The notes: generated from the letters alone by a model not told the origin. 64,000 nt of DNA from Raffaelea ambrosiae (GCA_002778195.1 PCDI01000002.1:1210156-1274155); one strand, 5' to 3'; positions 10,703 through 21,856 are shown, counted from the stretch's first letter. Numbers and translations are program-made.

Positions 10703-11523
10703 ATGAAGTGGCTTGTTCTCCTCGTCGCCGGCCTGGCTGCTGCTGCTCCTGCTGTAGAGCGCCGCGCTGATATGTCTTCATCTAAGGCTGTCACAAGTAT
10801 GTATTTTTCCTATTGAAGGCTCTGGAGAGATGTGTCGGGGAGATGTGTTTCTAATGGCACTTGCAGCTTCACCTGGTACTAAGCATACCGCGACATCGGT
10901 CTCGACAACCTCGAAAGCCGCCACCCCGGTCAAGAGCTGGACAAGCTCCGTTTCCACGACATGTAAGGCTGCCATCCATTTCAACTGCGGAAATAATTAG
11001 GCTGGCTAACACTCTACTTTGCCTGGAAGCCTCGGCCAAAGCTGCTCCGGCTCCAGCTCCGGCTCCGACTACCAGCTCAGTTGCTGCCAGGCCCACAACA
11101 TCTGCTGCGTCCAGCAGCAGCAGCAGCAAGGAATCTGCCGCACCGGTACACTCTTCGTCATCGTCCCGCAAAGCAGCCTCTCCAGCTCCGACGTCTTCGT
11201 CCAAGGCTACTGAGCCCGCGGCCCCATCGAGCAAGGCCACCACGTCTACTCACGCCCCCTCAGCAAGCCGTTCTACAGCTGTTAAGCCGAGTCCCATCAG
11301 CAGTAAAGCTTCTGCGCTCACGCCTTCCTTATCTTCAAGCAAGGCGGCAGCGCCAAGGCCGACTTCCATCAGCAGCAGCAGCGGCAGCAGCAGCAAAGCC
11401 TCCCCCACCACCACCAGCAAAGCCGCAACGCATTTTCCGACGAGCACACCGAGCAAGGCTGCCACTACTTCGAAGACCGGTCCCACTACGCCTACAAAAA
11501 GTGCTGCCCCGAAATCAAACTGA
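10703..11523 (+). CDS. Secreted or cell-wall Ser/Ala/Lys/Pro-rich low-complexity protein
   Basis: Three exons (10703-10796, 10867-10962, 11030-11523) give 227 residues. A short signal peptide, MKWLVLLVAGLAAAAPAVERR, ends with a Kex2-like dibasic site. The mature protein is almost entirely Ser, Ala, Thr, Pro and Lys, with repeated SSKA/SKAA/TSSSKA units and no cysteine-rich fold. Such a composition fits a heavily O-glycosylated extracellular or wall-associated protein. There is no obvious C-terminal GPI signal, since it ends PTKSAAPKSN. The start was chosen at the methionine of the signal peptide, not an upstream in-frame ATG at 10616. Exon junctions are in phase and use GTATGT and GTAAGG donors. 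The function is unknown. It converges on the Nis1-family gene. Confidence 0.75.
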
Positions 11524-11972
11524 TGGTCAGCCTCAATGTTTTCAGAAAACGTCGTGCCGGATGTGTCGTGCTTTCTTCGGTGGCTTCCACATTATCCCAT
11601 TTCTCACCAGACATAAGTTTTAGCTTCCTGGACCGCTTCTATTGTCTTCTACTATAGTATCTTCTACCAAGGATCGGAGATCTTATTTTTCAGACCAAAT
11701 GCAATTATCTATGAAATTCAATCATGAAACGATACAAAATTGAGCAAAGCCAAAGCGGGTTGATGGAGCCCATAAATTCCACCCGCAAAACCTGGCCCAC
11801 GTGCCCTGATAGTAAAAGATTGCCCGTAAATGTGAAAGCAATGCACCTCCCTCTGAGATGCTGCACCTGTGCGCCTTGTATGCATTTTATTATTGCGGTT
11901 GTTGCTGTTGCTGTCGCCTTGTTTTGTTGCTATTTTGTACACTTTGGCAGGTAGCCGAGAACCAGAGCAACC
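11524..11972. other. Convergent intergenic region
   Basis: 3' flanks of two convergent secreted-protein genes. AT-richer than its surroundings. No gene is seen. Confidence 0.6.
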
Positions 11973-12561
11973 TTAATTGGTAATGGTGACGTTGGCGGAG
12001 AGAACGTTGAAACTGGTTTCTCCCGATGCCTAGATGAAAAAAAATTGGATGTCAATGTCAAGATGTACCGAGACGAGCGAACTCGTATGTATGATGGCAT
12101 GCACAACTTACCCCCATGACTGTTGGGATGCTGGCCACCAAGGTGTAGTCACCCGCGGTAACGCTGCTGGGGATGGGGACCTCCAGGGTGAAGTTGCCGG
12201 AGTTGGGAACGCCCGAGGCACCACTGCGATAAAGTTGTCAGCATGGTCGTCCAGCCTGGTTCCCCCAAGTCCAGAAACCATTACGCAAAATAAGAAAGAC
12301 GCACAGGAGTTCGGTGTATCCCAGATACGTGCCAACACATTGGTCACAGTCTTGCACCAAAGACGGGTCCGCCAGGCCCCAGATCACACCATAGTCGAGG
12401 TTGTTCTGGATGTAGATCTCAGTGTTGAGCGTCACGTCGATGTTGGTGCCGTTCGAAGCAGTGGCATCGGTATACATGGCGGTGATGTAAGCTGCGGCCG
12501 TCTGGGAGAGGCCGAGAACAGCTGCCAGGCCGGCAACGGAGAGAGACTTGATCGAAGGCAT
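11973..12561 (-). CDS. Nis1-family small secreted protein (effector-like)
   Basis: Three exons (12561-12305, 12223-12112, 12029-11973) give 141 residues. A signal peptide of about 24 residues (MPSIKSLSVAGLAAVLGLSQ...) is followed by a compact beta-rich domain. It contains EIYIQNNLDYGVIWGLADP, a closely spaced cysteine pair (DCDQCVGTYLGYTEL), GNFTLEVPIPSSVTAGDYTL and a final GASGETSFNVLSANVTITN. This order resembles the Nis1 family of fungal secreted proteins, first known from Colletotrichum as a core effector that dampens plant immune kinases. I recognised the family from motif pattern, not a search. Family members also occur in non-pathogens, so a host-directed role is only possible. All three junctions keep phase, and the last intron has an ATCTAG acceptor. 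No defect is seen. Confidence 0.72.
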
Positions 12562-13426
12562 GTTTACAAGGAAGGGGAAGAACTGAATCGGCTGGCTGCG
12601 TCGGCGAGAAATGTGGTTCTCAGATGGAATGCAGAGAAGCAGGGAAGGCGAGTGGTGATGAGACGAGGATGAGAATGCAGATGAAGATGGCGATGAACAT
12701 ACAGCCTGCAAGAGAGAACGCAGGCTTATATATATACAAAACAGGGTGGTGTCTTCTCTTCACCTGGTATTCGGTAGCAACAATGCACACCGTAGAGACA
12801 CCGCCACTGCAGACAGCCCATTTTGCCCATTCTGGGGTTTGGTTTCGGGAATATCTTTCGGGCACTGCACGGCATGCCCAGGAACCTGGTCTACGGCTGG
12901 ACAGGTTTGCCAGTAAGGTTGTTAGTGAATGTTCTATTGTTAGGCAATAGTGGGGATTCTGGCCTACTTATGTGCTGACAAAGAGGGGCTGAGAGCCAAC
13001 TCCGAACTCTAGCCGCTCCGCTGATCGAGGCCAATAAACGGCTGATGAAGTCCGAACGTGACCTGGGAGGCTGAGCAGACGTAGTCTGGTTGCTAACTCG
13101 ACGGAGGCAGACTCTGGTGAGCCCATGAACAAGGATTCAGACCATGGCAGGCCGAGCTACGAGCAGTATTTCTTCACTGAAGTCCACCAGCACGACGAGG
13201 AAGAAGATGTCACGTGCGACCATTCGCTCCCTTGGACCATTCCTTGTGGGCTCGGCTGCCACGTATTCCGGGCTCTGCTGTCCCTTGAGCTGGGTTGCCA
13301 GTCTATGACGAGAGCACACGCCCATCCTTGCAGCAGGCACACATCCCTGCAGTAGTGAAGTGTAGCGTGTTTTATCGAACTACCATGTAGCAGGTGACTA
13401 ATAGGTACAGCTGTACAATGAACTCG
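12562..13426. other. Intergenic region upstream of the Nis1-family gene
   Basis: It holds a TATA-like element on the minus strand at 12725-12737, about 165 bases upstream of the Nis1-family start, and the 3' flank of the carboxypeptidase gene. No gene is seen. Confidence 0.6.
12725..12737 (-). promoter_or_regulatory. TATA-like element of the Nis1-family gene
   Basis: GTATATATATAAG on the minus strand lies about 165 bases before the start codon. Confidence 0.45.
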
Positions 13427-15387
13427 CTAGACCCCCCCTGGCTGCTCCACATCCCTCCGCTTGCGCCTCCGGCAGGGGCTCCGGTTGGAATAGCCTTGCG
13501 GGGCCGTCCCCGAGCCCAGCGGCTGCGTGGACTGGGCCACGCCGGCGTCGGTCGAGAACGGCTCGGTGCTGCTGAGCGAGTCCACGCGGCCCAGCATGAA
13601 CTCCATCTGCCGGAACGCGGCGCTGGGCGCGTACTGGGGGATCATGTGACCAGAGAGGTCCACGCCCACATATGTCAGCCCGCGCTCCGTGATCACGGTG
13701 CCAAACACGCCCGCGCCGGCCAGCGTGGCGTCCGCCCCCTCGTGGTGGTACGGCACGTAGAAGGGCTTGCTTGGCCGGTGCTGGAATCCCAGCTGGCCGC
13801 CCCAGGTCATGTTCTGCAGCGCCAGCAGCGTGCCGTTGGCCAGGAGCACCATGTCCAGGGCGCCGTGGCCGATGATCACGTTCTGGGTGCGGTCTACCAC
13901 GCCGGCCAGGACCGTGTTCGCCGACGGCGGCGACGTGTCTGTGTCGTTGACAAACACGGGCCCGGAGCACTCGGCCCAGGAAAAGTCCACGGGCGCATTG
14001 ATGGCCTTCTTGACGTCGGCGCGGTCAAAGTAGATGGACCCGCCCTCCGGGACGTAGTCGGAGCTGCCGGGGAAGCCCAGCACGTCCCACAGCAGCGGAC
14101 ACGTGGTGGCAACCTGGTAGATGTCGAAGCAGGGATTGAGCTCCAGGGCCGCGTAGAACACCTGGTTGAAGAGGCTGCCGCAGCCCGGGAGGAAGTCGCC
14201 CGTGGCCGGGTCCATGCCGGGGAGCGTGTCGGGCAGATGGCCCGGCGGCGGATACGTCAGGTACTTCTCGCGCAGATGGGCGTAGCCACACCTCTTGTCC
14301 GCCTCGTGGATCATTGCGTTGAACGAGTCGTTGAACGGGAACAGGTTGTGGTGGTAGTCGACAAAGGGGACGATGGTCATGACGTCCTGCAAGGGATCGG
14401 TGGCGATCGACGGGTCGTAGATGAGCATGCCCTTGACGTTGAAGTACGTCGGGTCGTTGGCGTCCAGCATGGCACTGGCAATGTACGGGCAGTACATGCC
14501 TCTGTGTCGAGTCAGAGAACCGAAGAAGCAACGGAACAGGAAAGAAAACAGAAAAATAGAAATAGAAAAAAGAAGAAAAAAAAAAACATACGCGTAGGAC
14601 TCGCCGGCTATGTACACCTTGTAGCCCTGCATGGAGAATGTCTCGACAAAGTTTTTGAAGAAGCCCATAAACTGCCGGGCCACGTCCTCCTCGTTCGTGG
14701 CCGTGGGGGTGCCTGTCGAGAAGCCTGTGCCGATGGGCTGCTCAACCCAGACCATGTTGGTCAGATGATGCCATCCCCATGGATTCGGCACCGGCTTGAG
14801 TGTGCCGTACTGCCACAGGAAGGGGCCATTCTCCTGCAGGAAGCCCTCCAGAGAGGAGCAGCCGGGCTGTGGGCAGTTAGCAAAGGGCAGAACAGCAGAA
14901 CAGCCAAAACCTAGAACAGCATACTCCACCGTTCAACCAGATGACAATCTCATCCGAAGCAGCCTTGTTGGGCGAGGCCTGGAACCAAAAGTAAAGCTTG
15001 TCCGGGCCGTCGAGATCGTCCGTGATAGACATCAGCCCGGCATATGCCTCGCCGATATCAAAGTCCACGTCGGGTATGTCTGTGCCATTGACTGCATATT
15101 CTGTTTCACGGAGTGGGCTGCGTTAGCTGTCTGTGTTCTGTTCGTCCTCCCTCTTCCGACGAGCTAGAATCTCTCTGACTTGTCGTGTTGGCGCTCTCGA
15201 AGCGCTTGGCGAGTGGGCCATCCCGGGCCCAATGGTCGTGGGGAACACCCCGGGCGCCGACATGAGAGATCTGAGACAGACTGTCCCGGATTTTGAAGCC
15301 CGCATGGGCGAGACTCCGCCGTGCAGACACGCCTGAAGCGGTCAATGAGACGGCAGCAGCCAGGAGGGACAGGACAGTCGACCGCAT
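13427..15387 (-). CDS. Secreted serine carboxypeptidase (peptidase family S10)
   Basis: Four exons (15387-15180, 15100-14925, 14866-14592, 14501-13427) give 577 residues. A signal peptide (MRSTVLSLLAAAVSLTASGV) and a Lys-Arg site (LAKRFESA) suggest a secreted, processed zymogen. The S10 landmarks are present: IWLNGGPGCSSLEG, WVEQPIGTGFS, the nucleophile Ser218 in GESYAG (split by an intron), Asp436 in GALDMVL and His505 in GHMIPQ. The enzyme removes C-terminal amino acids from peptides, mostly at acid pH in this family, outside the cell or in the vacuole. The intron inside GESYAG has a long pyrimidine tract on the coding strand. The tail ends in a basic CRRRKRRD patch, which is unusual for a secreted protease and is not a GPI signal. 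Confidence 0.92.
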
Positions 15388-17173
15388 CTTGGCTTAGTCT
15401 TTCAGCTGCGTTTGGTGTATGGTATCTTCAGGCGCAACGGCTCCGAGGGGGAAAAAAAAGAGAGAAAAAAGAAAGAAACTCGGCCAGGCATGCCCAGGTA
15501 TTTATTCAGTCCCCAAGAAGGCACACACGCACCCCCACAGCCAGGTTCGGGGGCGCCAGGTTCCCACAAGGTGAGACTGCTACCATGCTAAGCTTTGCTT
15601 GGGCGATCATCAGGCCCAGTCCTGACGAATGCATAATTTGTGTCTTCCATTGCGAGTACAGCTAAAAGCACATTGTATGCTCGTGTGTTATTACTTTGTA
15701 CACACGGATAGGGAAATTGCCCCAGACTCGAGCACTAAAGATAGGGCTAAACTCAAAATGAAGTCGCGGGCCGGGCGCGTGCGCAGGGGTGTGTGTACTT
15801 GTCAATGATATTCGTTCTCGCTTTGTCGTGTAAGATAAGTACGGTGTAAGTCAACAAAAGCCTTGGCTACCAGCGTAGTATTTCTCTTTTTTTTTTCTTC
15901 CATTTTCTTCCATTTTCATTTCTTTCGTTATTTTATGACACCTTCCAGCGAGCCCCTTCTGGCAAACGCCCATACATCAATAGAGCAAGAGGACCACAAG
16001 CATCGTTAAATAAAAAGCTTCCTGGAACACTACGATAGATACAAGCGCCCGAAATCACAGTGCTGATGGAAGCTAGCCTGATGTCCAGACGGTGTGCGCG
16101 CCGCCAATTTTCTTGCATGCACCTGCCTGTTACGGCAAGCGGGCGATAACGAGCAGCCAAGCCCGGGTAAGCCCAGTTCTGTGCCTCGTCGATCTCCCAC
16201 AAGAAGTTTAAAAGGTTGCTGTCAGCCAAGGAAGAAAAGCACGGTGTAAAATACACGAGTAACCTAATTGGCATGCCCCAAACGGCCTCCCCGAGCCTGC
16301 TCGTATTCCCCCCAGTTTGTCAGCGTCATCGGTGAGCTCGGGGACGATATGATGCCACCACAGCTAAATGAGAAAAAGCGTGAAAAACCCTCTTTACGAA
16401 GAGCAAGAATGTCAAGACAACGCATTTTGTCCTCGGCAATCAGCACTCGTATTGCCCAAGCCAGCCCTGGACTGTGGCACATAAATACTATGTAACAACA
16501 CGGCAAGGTCTGCGAATCAGATGTTTGGATCGCCCTCGCATTGTATAGCACAGCATTCAGACACCGTCCTTGGCAGTGTCATCCCCAGAATTATTCAGCA
16601 CTCGGCACTTGGGGTCTTGGAGTCTCGCTGTGGTTTTTTTTTTTTTTTTTTGGTTCAGACCTTGACCAAGTTTACGCTCAAGTCGGGGTCGCTTCTCGTC
16701 TACTATCCTGAGCCACTGCAGAATTTGGAGAACCCAGGCCGGGGACAGTGCCTCGAGGAGGGCTCTTCCTCTATGTCCACGGCTGCGAAGACGGTTGTTC
16801 AATGTAAACGATGGCGGTAGAAGCTGCCAAGGTAGACAAGAAAGGACCATATCTCAAGCCGGGCGACACTTTGTAGAAGGCCAACTGCCATAGTCCTACA
16901 CACTAAATCGAAAACCCGACCACCACGCAACTTTCTTCGTCAGTGAAGCTGAACAGCTGCCGAGGCGTGGTTCGGAATTCGACACCCGTGATGCAAAACA
17001 TCAACCTGTGCATTTCAGTTCGGTGGCATCATCACCTTTCCCCGCAGCACTTGGGGAAGTCCGGGTGTAATTCACACTCCAAACCTGAGACTGCAAATGT
17101 AAACGTGTGTCGACTTCTAGACGTATGTCAACGAACAATCAGCATCCAAGTTAACGGTCCCGCCCAGTTCGAA
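15388..17173. other. 1.8 kb gene-free stretch
   Basis: Promoter of the carboxypeptidase on the left and promoter of the cyclase-like gene on the right. A run of about 19 T lies at 16632-16650. Open frames are short and without family motifs. Confidence 0.6.
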
Positions 17174-18485
17174 ATGGATGCTTCACAGCTCCCCAAGTGG
17201 AAGGATATGCCAAAGGTGGAGGGACAACGGTGAGTTTGCCCACTGCGCTCAGCTTCTGGGCGGCCAAACCGTCCAGGAGAACTAACACACATTCCAACTA
17301 CACAGACACGGCTGCGCGTGGGGCCTCTTCGACAAGGATGGGAAGAAAGACCAGCTCGGGACGTTGAACTTGCTCACCCCTAGGGTCGTCATGCGTGCCC
17401 GAGAAGAGATCCAGACTGGCAAAAGCGTGTCACTCAATTGGGGATTGGACCGTCTGAGCGAGCCGTCATTTGGGCGATCGGTGCTCAAGCACGAGCACGT
17501 GGACTGGCGCACCAAGCCCGATTGCTCATTCTACTGTTATGACGATGAGATCAGTTTCAACACCCAAACTGGTGAGTTAGTTGGCAAGCGAGATGCATCC
17601 TTGCTGACGCCCATTGACTAACACATTTGGTAGGGAGCCAATGGGATGGACTGCGTGAGTACCTGGCCGTAGAGACCGCTCCTTGCCTGCTCCAGTATGC
17701 TTACAATGACCATGTTCTAACAAGGAGTCAGGCCATTGGGGAGACTCGAGGTCTGGATATTACTACAATGGTCTGCATCACGACGAGGTCTTGCAGAGTG
17801 GGCGTCTAGGGATCGAAAGTAAGCCAGTGTTCCTGCTCAACATATGCCCGATCAGCCAACTAACACAACTTTAGAATGGTCCGAGCGAGGCGGTATTGTG
17901 GGACGTGGCGTGCTGCTGGATTACGTCTCCTATGCCGAGCGCAAGGGGATTGCCTTCAGCCCCATGTCTTCACATGCCATCACTGTTGACCAGCTTGACG
18001 AGATGGCAAGGGAAGAAGGCGTAGAGTTTCTTCCCGGCGATGTATTGCTGCTCCGCACCGGCTGGGTCAAGTGGTATGACGAGCACAGCCGCGAGGAGCA
18101 CCTGCAGCACGTTGCCAATTCATTTGCATGGGTTGGTGTCAAAAGCTGTGAGGAGACCATGGAGTGGCTCTGGAATCACCACTTCTCTGCCGTAGCTGGT
18201 GATGCCAATGGCTGGGAGGTCATCCCCCAGAACGAAGACTGGCGTAAGTTTGGGCCGATTTACCCCCTTCACACCACACAGAGATCGCTGTATTAATGCA
18301 CAGGCGCAGAACTCCACGACTACCTGTTGTCGCACTGGGGCATGCCGATAGGAGAGATGTTCGATGTTGAAGAGCTGGCCAAAGAGTGCGAGCGCCAGAA
18401 GCGCTGGTCCTTCTTCTTCACCAGCGCACCACTCAACTTGCCTGGGGGGGTGGCTAGTCCTCCAAATGCCATTGCCATATTCTGA
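17174..18485 (+). CDS. Cyclase/amidohydrolase family protein (PF04199, kynurenine formamidase-like fold)
   Basis: Six exons (17174-17229, 17306-17571, 17634-17654, 17732-17818, 17875-18243, 18304-18485) give 326 residues. Exon 3 is only 21 nt (encoding SQWDGL and flanking bases) but is required to keep phase and the motif SQWDGLRHWGDSRSGYYYNG. Other landmarks are CAWGLFDKDGKKDQLGTLNLL, GIVGRGVLLDYVSYAE, GDVLLLRTGW and HHFSAVAGDANGWEV. These match the fungal branch of the putative cyclase family, which shares a metal-dependent fold with kynurenine formamidase and isatin hydrolase. The bacterial metal-site motif HxGTHxDxP is not obvious, so substrate and metal use cannot be given. No signal peptide is seen, so it is probably cytosolic. 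Its 3' end faces a decayed MFS gene about 170 bases away. Confidence 0.85.
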
Positions 18486-18657
18486 GTTGGTCTGGGAGGT
18501 ATCCAATGAACAAGTCTCACACTGCACAGAAATGACTGCTTCGTAGAGATTGGATACATACACTGGCCGCAAACGACCAAAGCAGAATGACTTGAAAGTA
18601 AACAGCAAACACTGCCAACATTTTTTGCCCAACGGCTTGGTTGCACGCAAGTAGTCA

Positions 18658-19738
18658 TCAGGCAGGTTGTAGCCGGCACCCAACCGCCCTCAAGGGAAAG
18701 GACACTACGACCACCATAAAAAGCACAAACACAGCGCCGATGAGAACAGCTCCGATCCAGTCGACCAAGCGGACCTTGGCCGAAATGGACAAGTCCTTGC
18801 CTGGGTTGTGGCGAGGGAACACGAAAAAGTAAAATTGGTGCCAGGAGAGCGGCAATGGGGCGGTTAATGTAGAACGCCTGCACAATAGGCACATGTGAGC
18901 CCAGAGAAAAGAGAAACAATCCGTGGGATGCCGTGCCATGGCAACCTGCCCCATACCCATCACCAGGAGACGTGCTGTCAGACAAGGCACCACCAACCAC
19001 CGGCCCCAGAATGGCACCCGCACCCCATAAAATGCCAAATGGAGCGTGGTACAACGGGCCCTCCATCTTTGTTGTGAACATGGGTAGAAACGCCAGGCAA
19101 GTGCTCGAGTGTGGTCAGCTGGAGTTGACTGGAAAGCATGAACTTAGATAGCATCGCCCACCCCAGATACATGCTGGAACCGCCCATGCCAGCAATGACT
19201 CGACCCAAGATGATGGCAGCAGAGTTGAGTGCAGCACCACACAAAGCGCTTCCAGCTTCAAGAGCGGCAACGGACAGGATAATGATCGGCTTGGCATCGA
19301 ACATGGCGTACATGCGGCCCATGAACAGGATCATGGCAACGGACGCCATGGGAAACCCGATACCAATCCACGGCAGGTTCTCATTGTGTCCGACGCTCTC
19401 GTAAGCGGGCCTCTGAGCACCGGCCGCAACGGTTGTGTCGAGTCCTGCAAGGGAGGCCGCGTCAGTTGCCGACCAGCAGCCAATACGGCTCTCATGTGGA
19501 CTCAACTCACCATACAAAGAAAGCACCGATGCAGAGAGCGACAGCCGTTAGAACCCACCGCCATGTGGTGATGCTGTCTCTGGGATGCTTTGGAGCACCT
19601 TGGTCCTGAACAGCAGCAGCCTGGCTCGTTGACTTTTTCGACTTGGGATGCGTCTATCGGTGGTGTCTGATCTTGCCTCCAGTTAGAGAGCGACACCGGA
19701 ATGGAAGCCGGCCCGTGGTCGATGTCGAGATCAGTCAT
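18658..19738 (-). pseudogene. Decayed, 3'-truncated MFS transporter
   Basis: Homology to 14-helix MFS drug transporters is clear but spread over several frames. The start frame (MTDLDIDHGPASIPVS) breaks near a run of five A at ~19630 and continues in another frame as PRDSITTWRWVLTAVALCIG. Next comes GLDTTVAAGAQ...ENLPWIGIGFPMASVAMIL, then ALCGAALNSAAIILGRVIAGMGGSSMYLGW. After a short possible intron follow FTTKMEGPLYHAPFGILWG, AGAILGPVVGGALSDS and AFYINRPIAALLAPILLF. The frame breaks again before SAKVRLVDWIGAVLIGAVF. Everything after about helix 7 is absent, replaced by unrelated sequence before the convergent cyclase gene. Several independent breaks plus loss of the C-terminal half make this a pseudogene rather than a sequencing slip. 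Its first half is still well conserved, so the decay is probably recent. Confidence 0.8.
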
Positions 19739-20464
19739 GGCGAAGAAAGCAAAAGCGAAAGAAGAAATCTGAGGATCCAACAATCTGCTCAATCATTTGG
19801 GACTCTGACTCCAGGCTGCTACAGTCCTCAATGATCTACCATTTGCTCCACAACTTTATATACGTAAAAATCCCCCCCCAAAAAGACGGCCGATTGCTAA
19901 ATGGCCTTGAAACTATTGTTGGCAGTCAACTGTATCCCGAGCGCCCGCTGTTGTGCTTCTCACCGCAATGCTGCCCGTTTCCTTTCTGGGCTTGTTATAC
20001 ATGCCAACTTAATTGTTTTGTGAACAGCTCCGTTGCATGTCGAGGCTGTGCGTAGTACGAGCCTGATTGTCGTTTTGCGTTCGAGTCTCAGCGAATCAGG
20101 TGTTACCCTGGTGCTCCAGCGAAGACGGAGCAAACACCACAACTAGCCAGCCCGCAATCTAAGCCAGCCAGCCAGCCCTATGTCCAACAGACGCAGACTG
20201 ATCCGGGTGCATTCATCTACAAAGTGATGTTTGCGGTATTATCAATGCTGCTGAATATGTCCAGGTCGAGTTTGTGTGTCAAGAGAGTGACATCTATCTC
20301 TTCCGAATTAACAAAGCTTGCCCTGCTCGACAAGCTACCTTTTCCGCGTATTTAACATGCAAGTCGGAGCCTGATTCGCTTTGTGATTATATAGCTGTGG
20401 CTCCAGGTCTGTAATAAAATTGCGAGTCTATGCTCACCTCAGCCTACACCGAATTATGCCAAAT
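19739..20464. other. Intergenic region between the MFS relic and the DUF4419 gene
   Basis: About 725 bases. It includes the former promoter of the MFS relic and a short AGCC repeat near 20161-20180. No gene is seen. Confidence 0.6.
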
Positions 20465-21856
20465 CTACCGTCTGGTATTCCCCACGAAGCAGCTACTGTT
20501 GATGCCATCCGCGCTGCTGGTGGTATTCTCAACAAGCACCACCGCCAAATCTGCCAGCTCGGGACCGGGGACCCATAGTCTCTCCGGAGCCTCAAAGTCG
20601 GCCGGTCCATACAGCATCCATGCTGACAGGGGCAAGAGAGCACTGTGAAGAGAAGTGGAATTGACAGAAGCCAGCAAGCTGGTCTGGTTCGCCCGCTGTA
20701 GCGCCTCGGCATACCCGTCCGGTGCACCAGGCGATATCTGCTTTCCCAGTGTTCCCGCCAGCACATAGGCCTCGAAGCGCTCGGTGTTGTTGAAGCCGCG
20801 CAAAATAAACGGTGCCCGAGCATAGGCAATTGGAAGACTGTCAATGGCTAGAGAAGGGTAACTGACGTTGTCCAAGACGACAGTAGACACTGGCTTGGAG
20901 ACGCTGCTGTTTTCACGCGCAAAGGGCTTTCCCTCGGCATCCCAATAAAAGAATCCCGAAAGCCATCCAGACACGCTACGGCGTGTGGTCGCCGCAGAGC
21001 ATACTGGCGCAGGTCCGGTTGCCGTGACCATCTGGTTCCAGAACGCACGGATGTCACGGCTATCCGGCAGGGCAAAGCTGTCGATGAATCGGCGCAGAAT
21101 TGGGATGAGGCGGGCCTTGTAGGCAGCAGACTCCGGGCCAAAGAGCGGCAGACGGTCCAGTTTCTGGAGCAGCTGAACCCAGTCATCAGCTTCACCCTGG
21201 AGTGTGACAGACGGCAGGCCACAGGCGATGGTTTGGTTGCTAGCAGGGAGGAGGCGGGCCTTGTTCTCGCCAAGCATCAGGACAGTGGATGTCATCTCGT
21301 CAATCACACCTGACGTGGTGAAGTTCGGCATGGCCCAGAGCATCAACCAGTGAGCTTTGCAGCGACCCTCGGCCTCGTATTTGAAGTCCTGGATGACACG
21401 AAACCACTCGAAGTCGGTGAGCGTCATAGGCTCGGTGCCGGGAGGGGGCGACTGATATATGGAGGCTGTCTCGTTCTCGTGGGCATGGACGTAGAAAAAG
21501 AGCTGAGACAAGATGGTGAACCATACTTCGTCTGGGCGCAGGACGAGGTGCAGATGCTCAGCCCAGGCCTGCAAAGCGCCCCGGACGAAGCTCTCGGAGG
21601 ATGGCAGGACCTGGTCAACATCCTGGAAGGTGTTGTCGTCGTAGACAGCCATTAAGACTTGAAGATCGTTGCTTCCATTGACAAACTCGTCAGGGGCGCT
21701 GCGACGATAAAAGTCTTCCATGGACGTGGCACCTGACGGACCCCGGTACAGCCTAGGAGCGCCGCCTGGCAAGATGACCACAGCGCCGGTAATACTCCAG
21801 CCCCAGAGACACAGGGTCATGCAGACCAGCCATCTTGGGCTGCGTGGAATACACAT
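20465..21856 (-). CDS. DUF4419 protein with a secretory N-terminus
   Basis: A single exon of 463 residues. The N-terminus (PRWLVCMTLCLWGWSITGAVVIL) is a likely signal peptide or anchor, which is unusual for this family. The domain pattern follows DUF4419 (PF14388): SFVRGALQAWAEHLHLVLRPDEVWFTILSQLFFYVHAHEN near residues 85-130, VIDEMTSTVLMLGENKARLLPASNQ around 180-205, and DDWVQLLQKLDRLPLFGPESAAYK around 225-250. A later segment contains FWNQMVTATG and SVSGWLSGFFYWDAEG. Multiple Asn-X-Ser/Thr sites (NETAS, NFTTS, NQTS, NSTS) fit passage through the secretory pathway. The biochemical function of DUF4419 is unknown. The C-terminal ~100 residues look lineage-specific. Confidence 0.8.
   Translation of the reverse strand: MCIPRSPRWLVCMTLCLWGWSITGAVVILPGGAPRLYRGPSGATSMEDFYRRSAPDEFVNGSNDLQVLMAVYDDNTFQDVDQVLPSSESFVRGALQAWAEHLHLVLRPDEVWFTILSQLFFYVHAHENETASIYQSPPPGTEPMTLTDFEWFRVIQDFKYEAEGRCKAHWLMLWAMPNFTTSGVIDEMTSTVLMLGENKARLLPASNQTIACGLPSVTLQGEADDWVQLLQKLDRLPLFGPESAAYKARLIPILRRFIDSFALPDSRDIRAFWNQMVTATGPAPVCSAATTRRSVSGWLSGFFYWDAEGKPFARENSSVSKPVSTVVLDNVSYPSLAIDSLPIAYARAPFILRGFNNTERFEAYVLAGTLGKQISPGAPDGYAEALQRANQTSLLASVNSTSLHSALLPLSAWMLYGPADFEAPERLWVPGPELADLAVVLVENTTSSADGINSSCFVGNTRR

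Noticed and set aside
13394..14914. 506-codon plus-strand frame antisense to the carboxypeptidase
   Set aside because: It mirrors the GC-rich coding strand and shows no family motif, and it crosses the carboxypeptidase intron with low-complexity KKKKK sequence.
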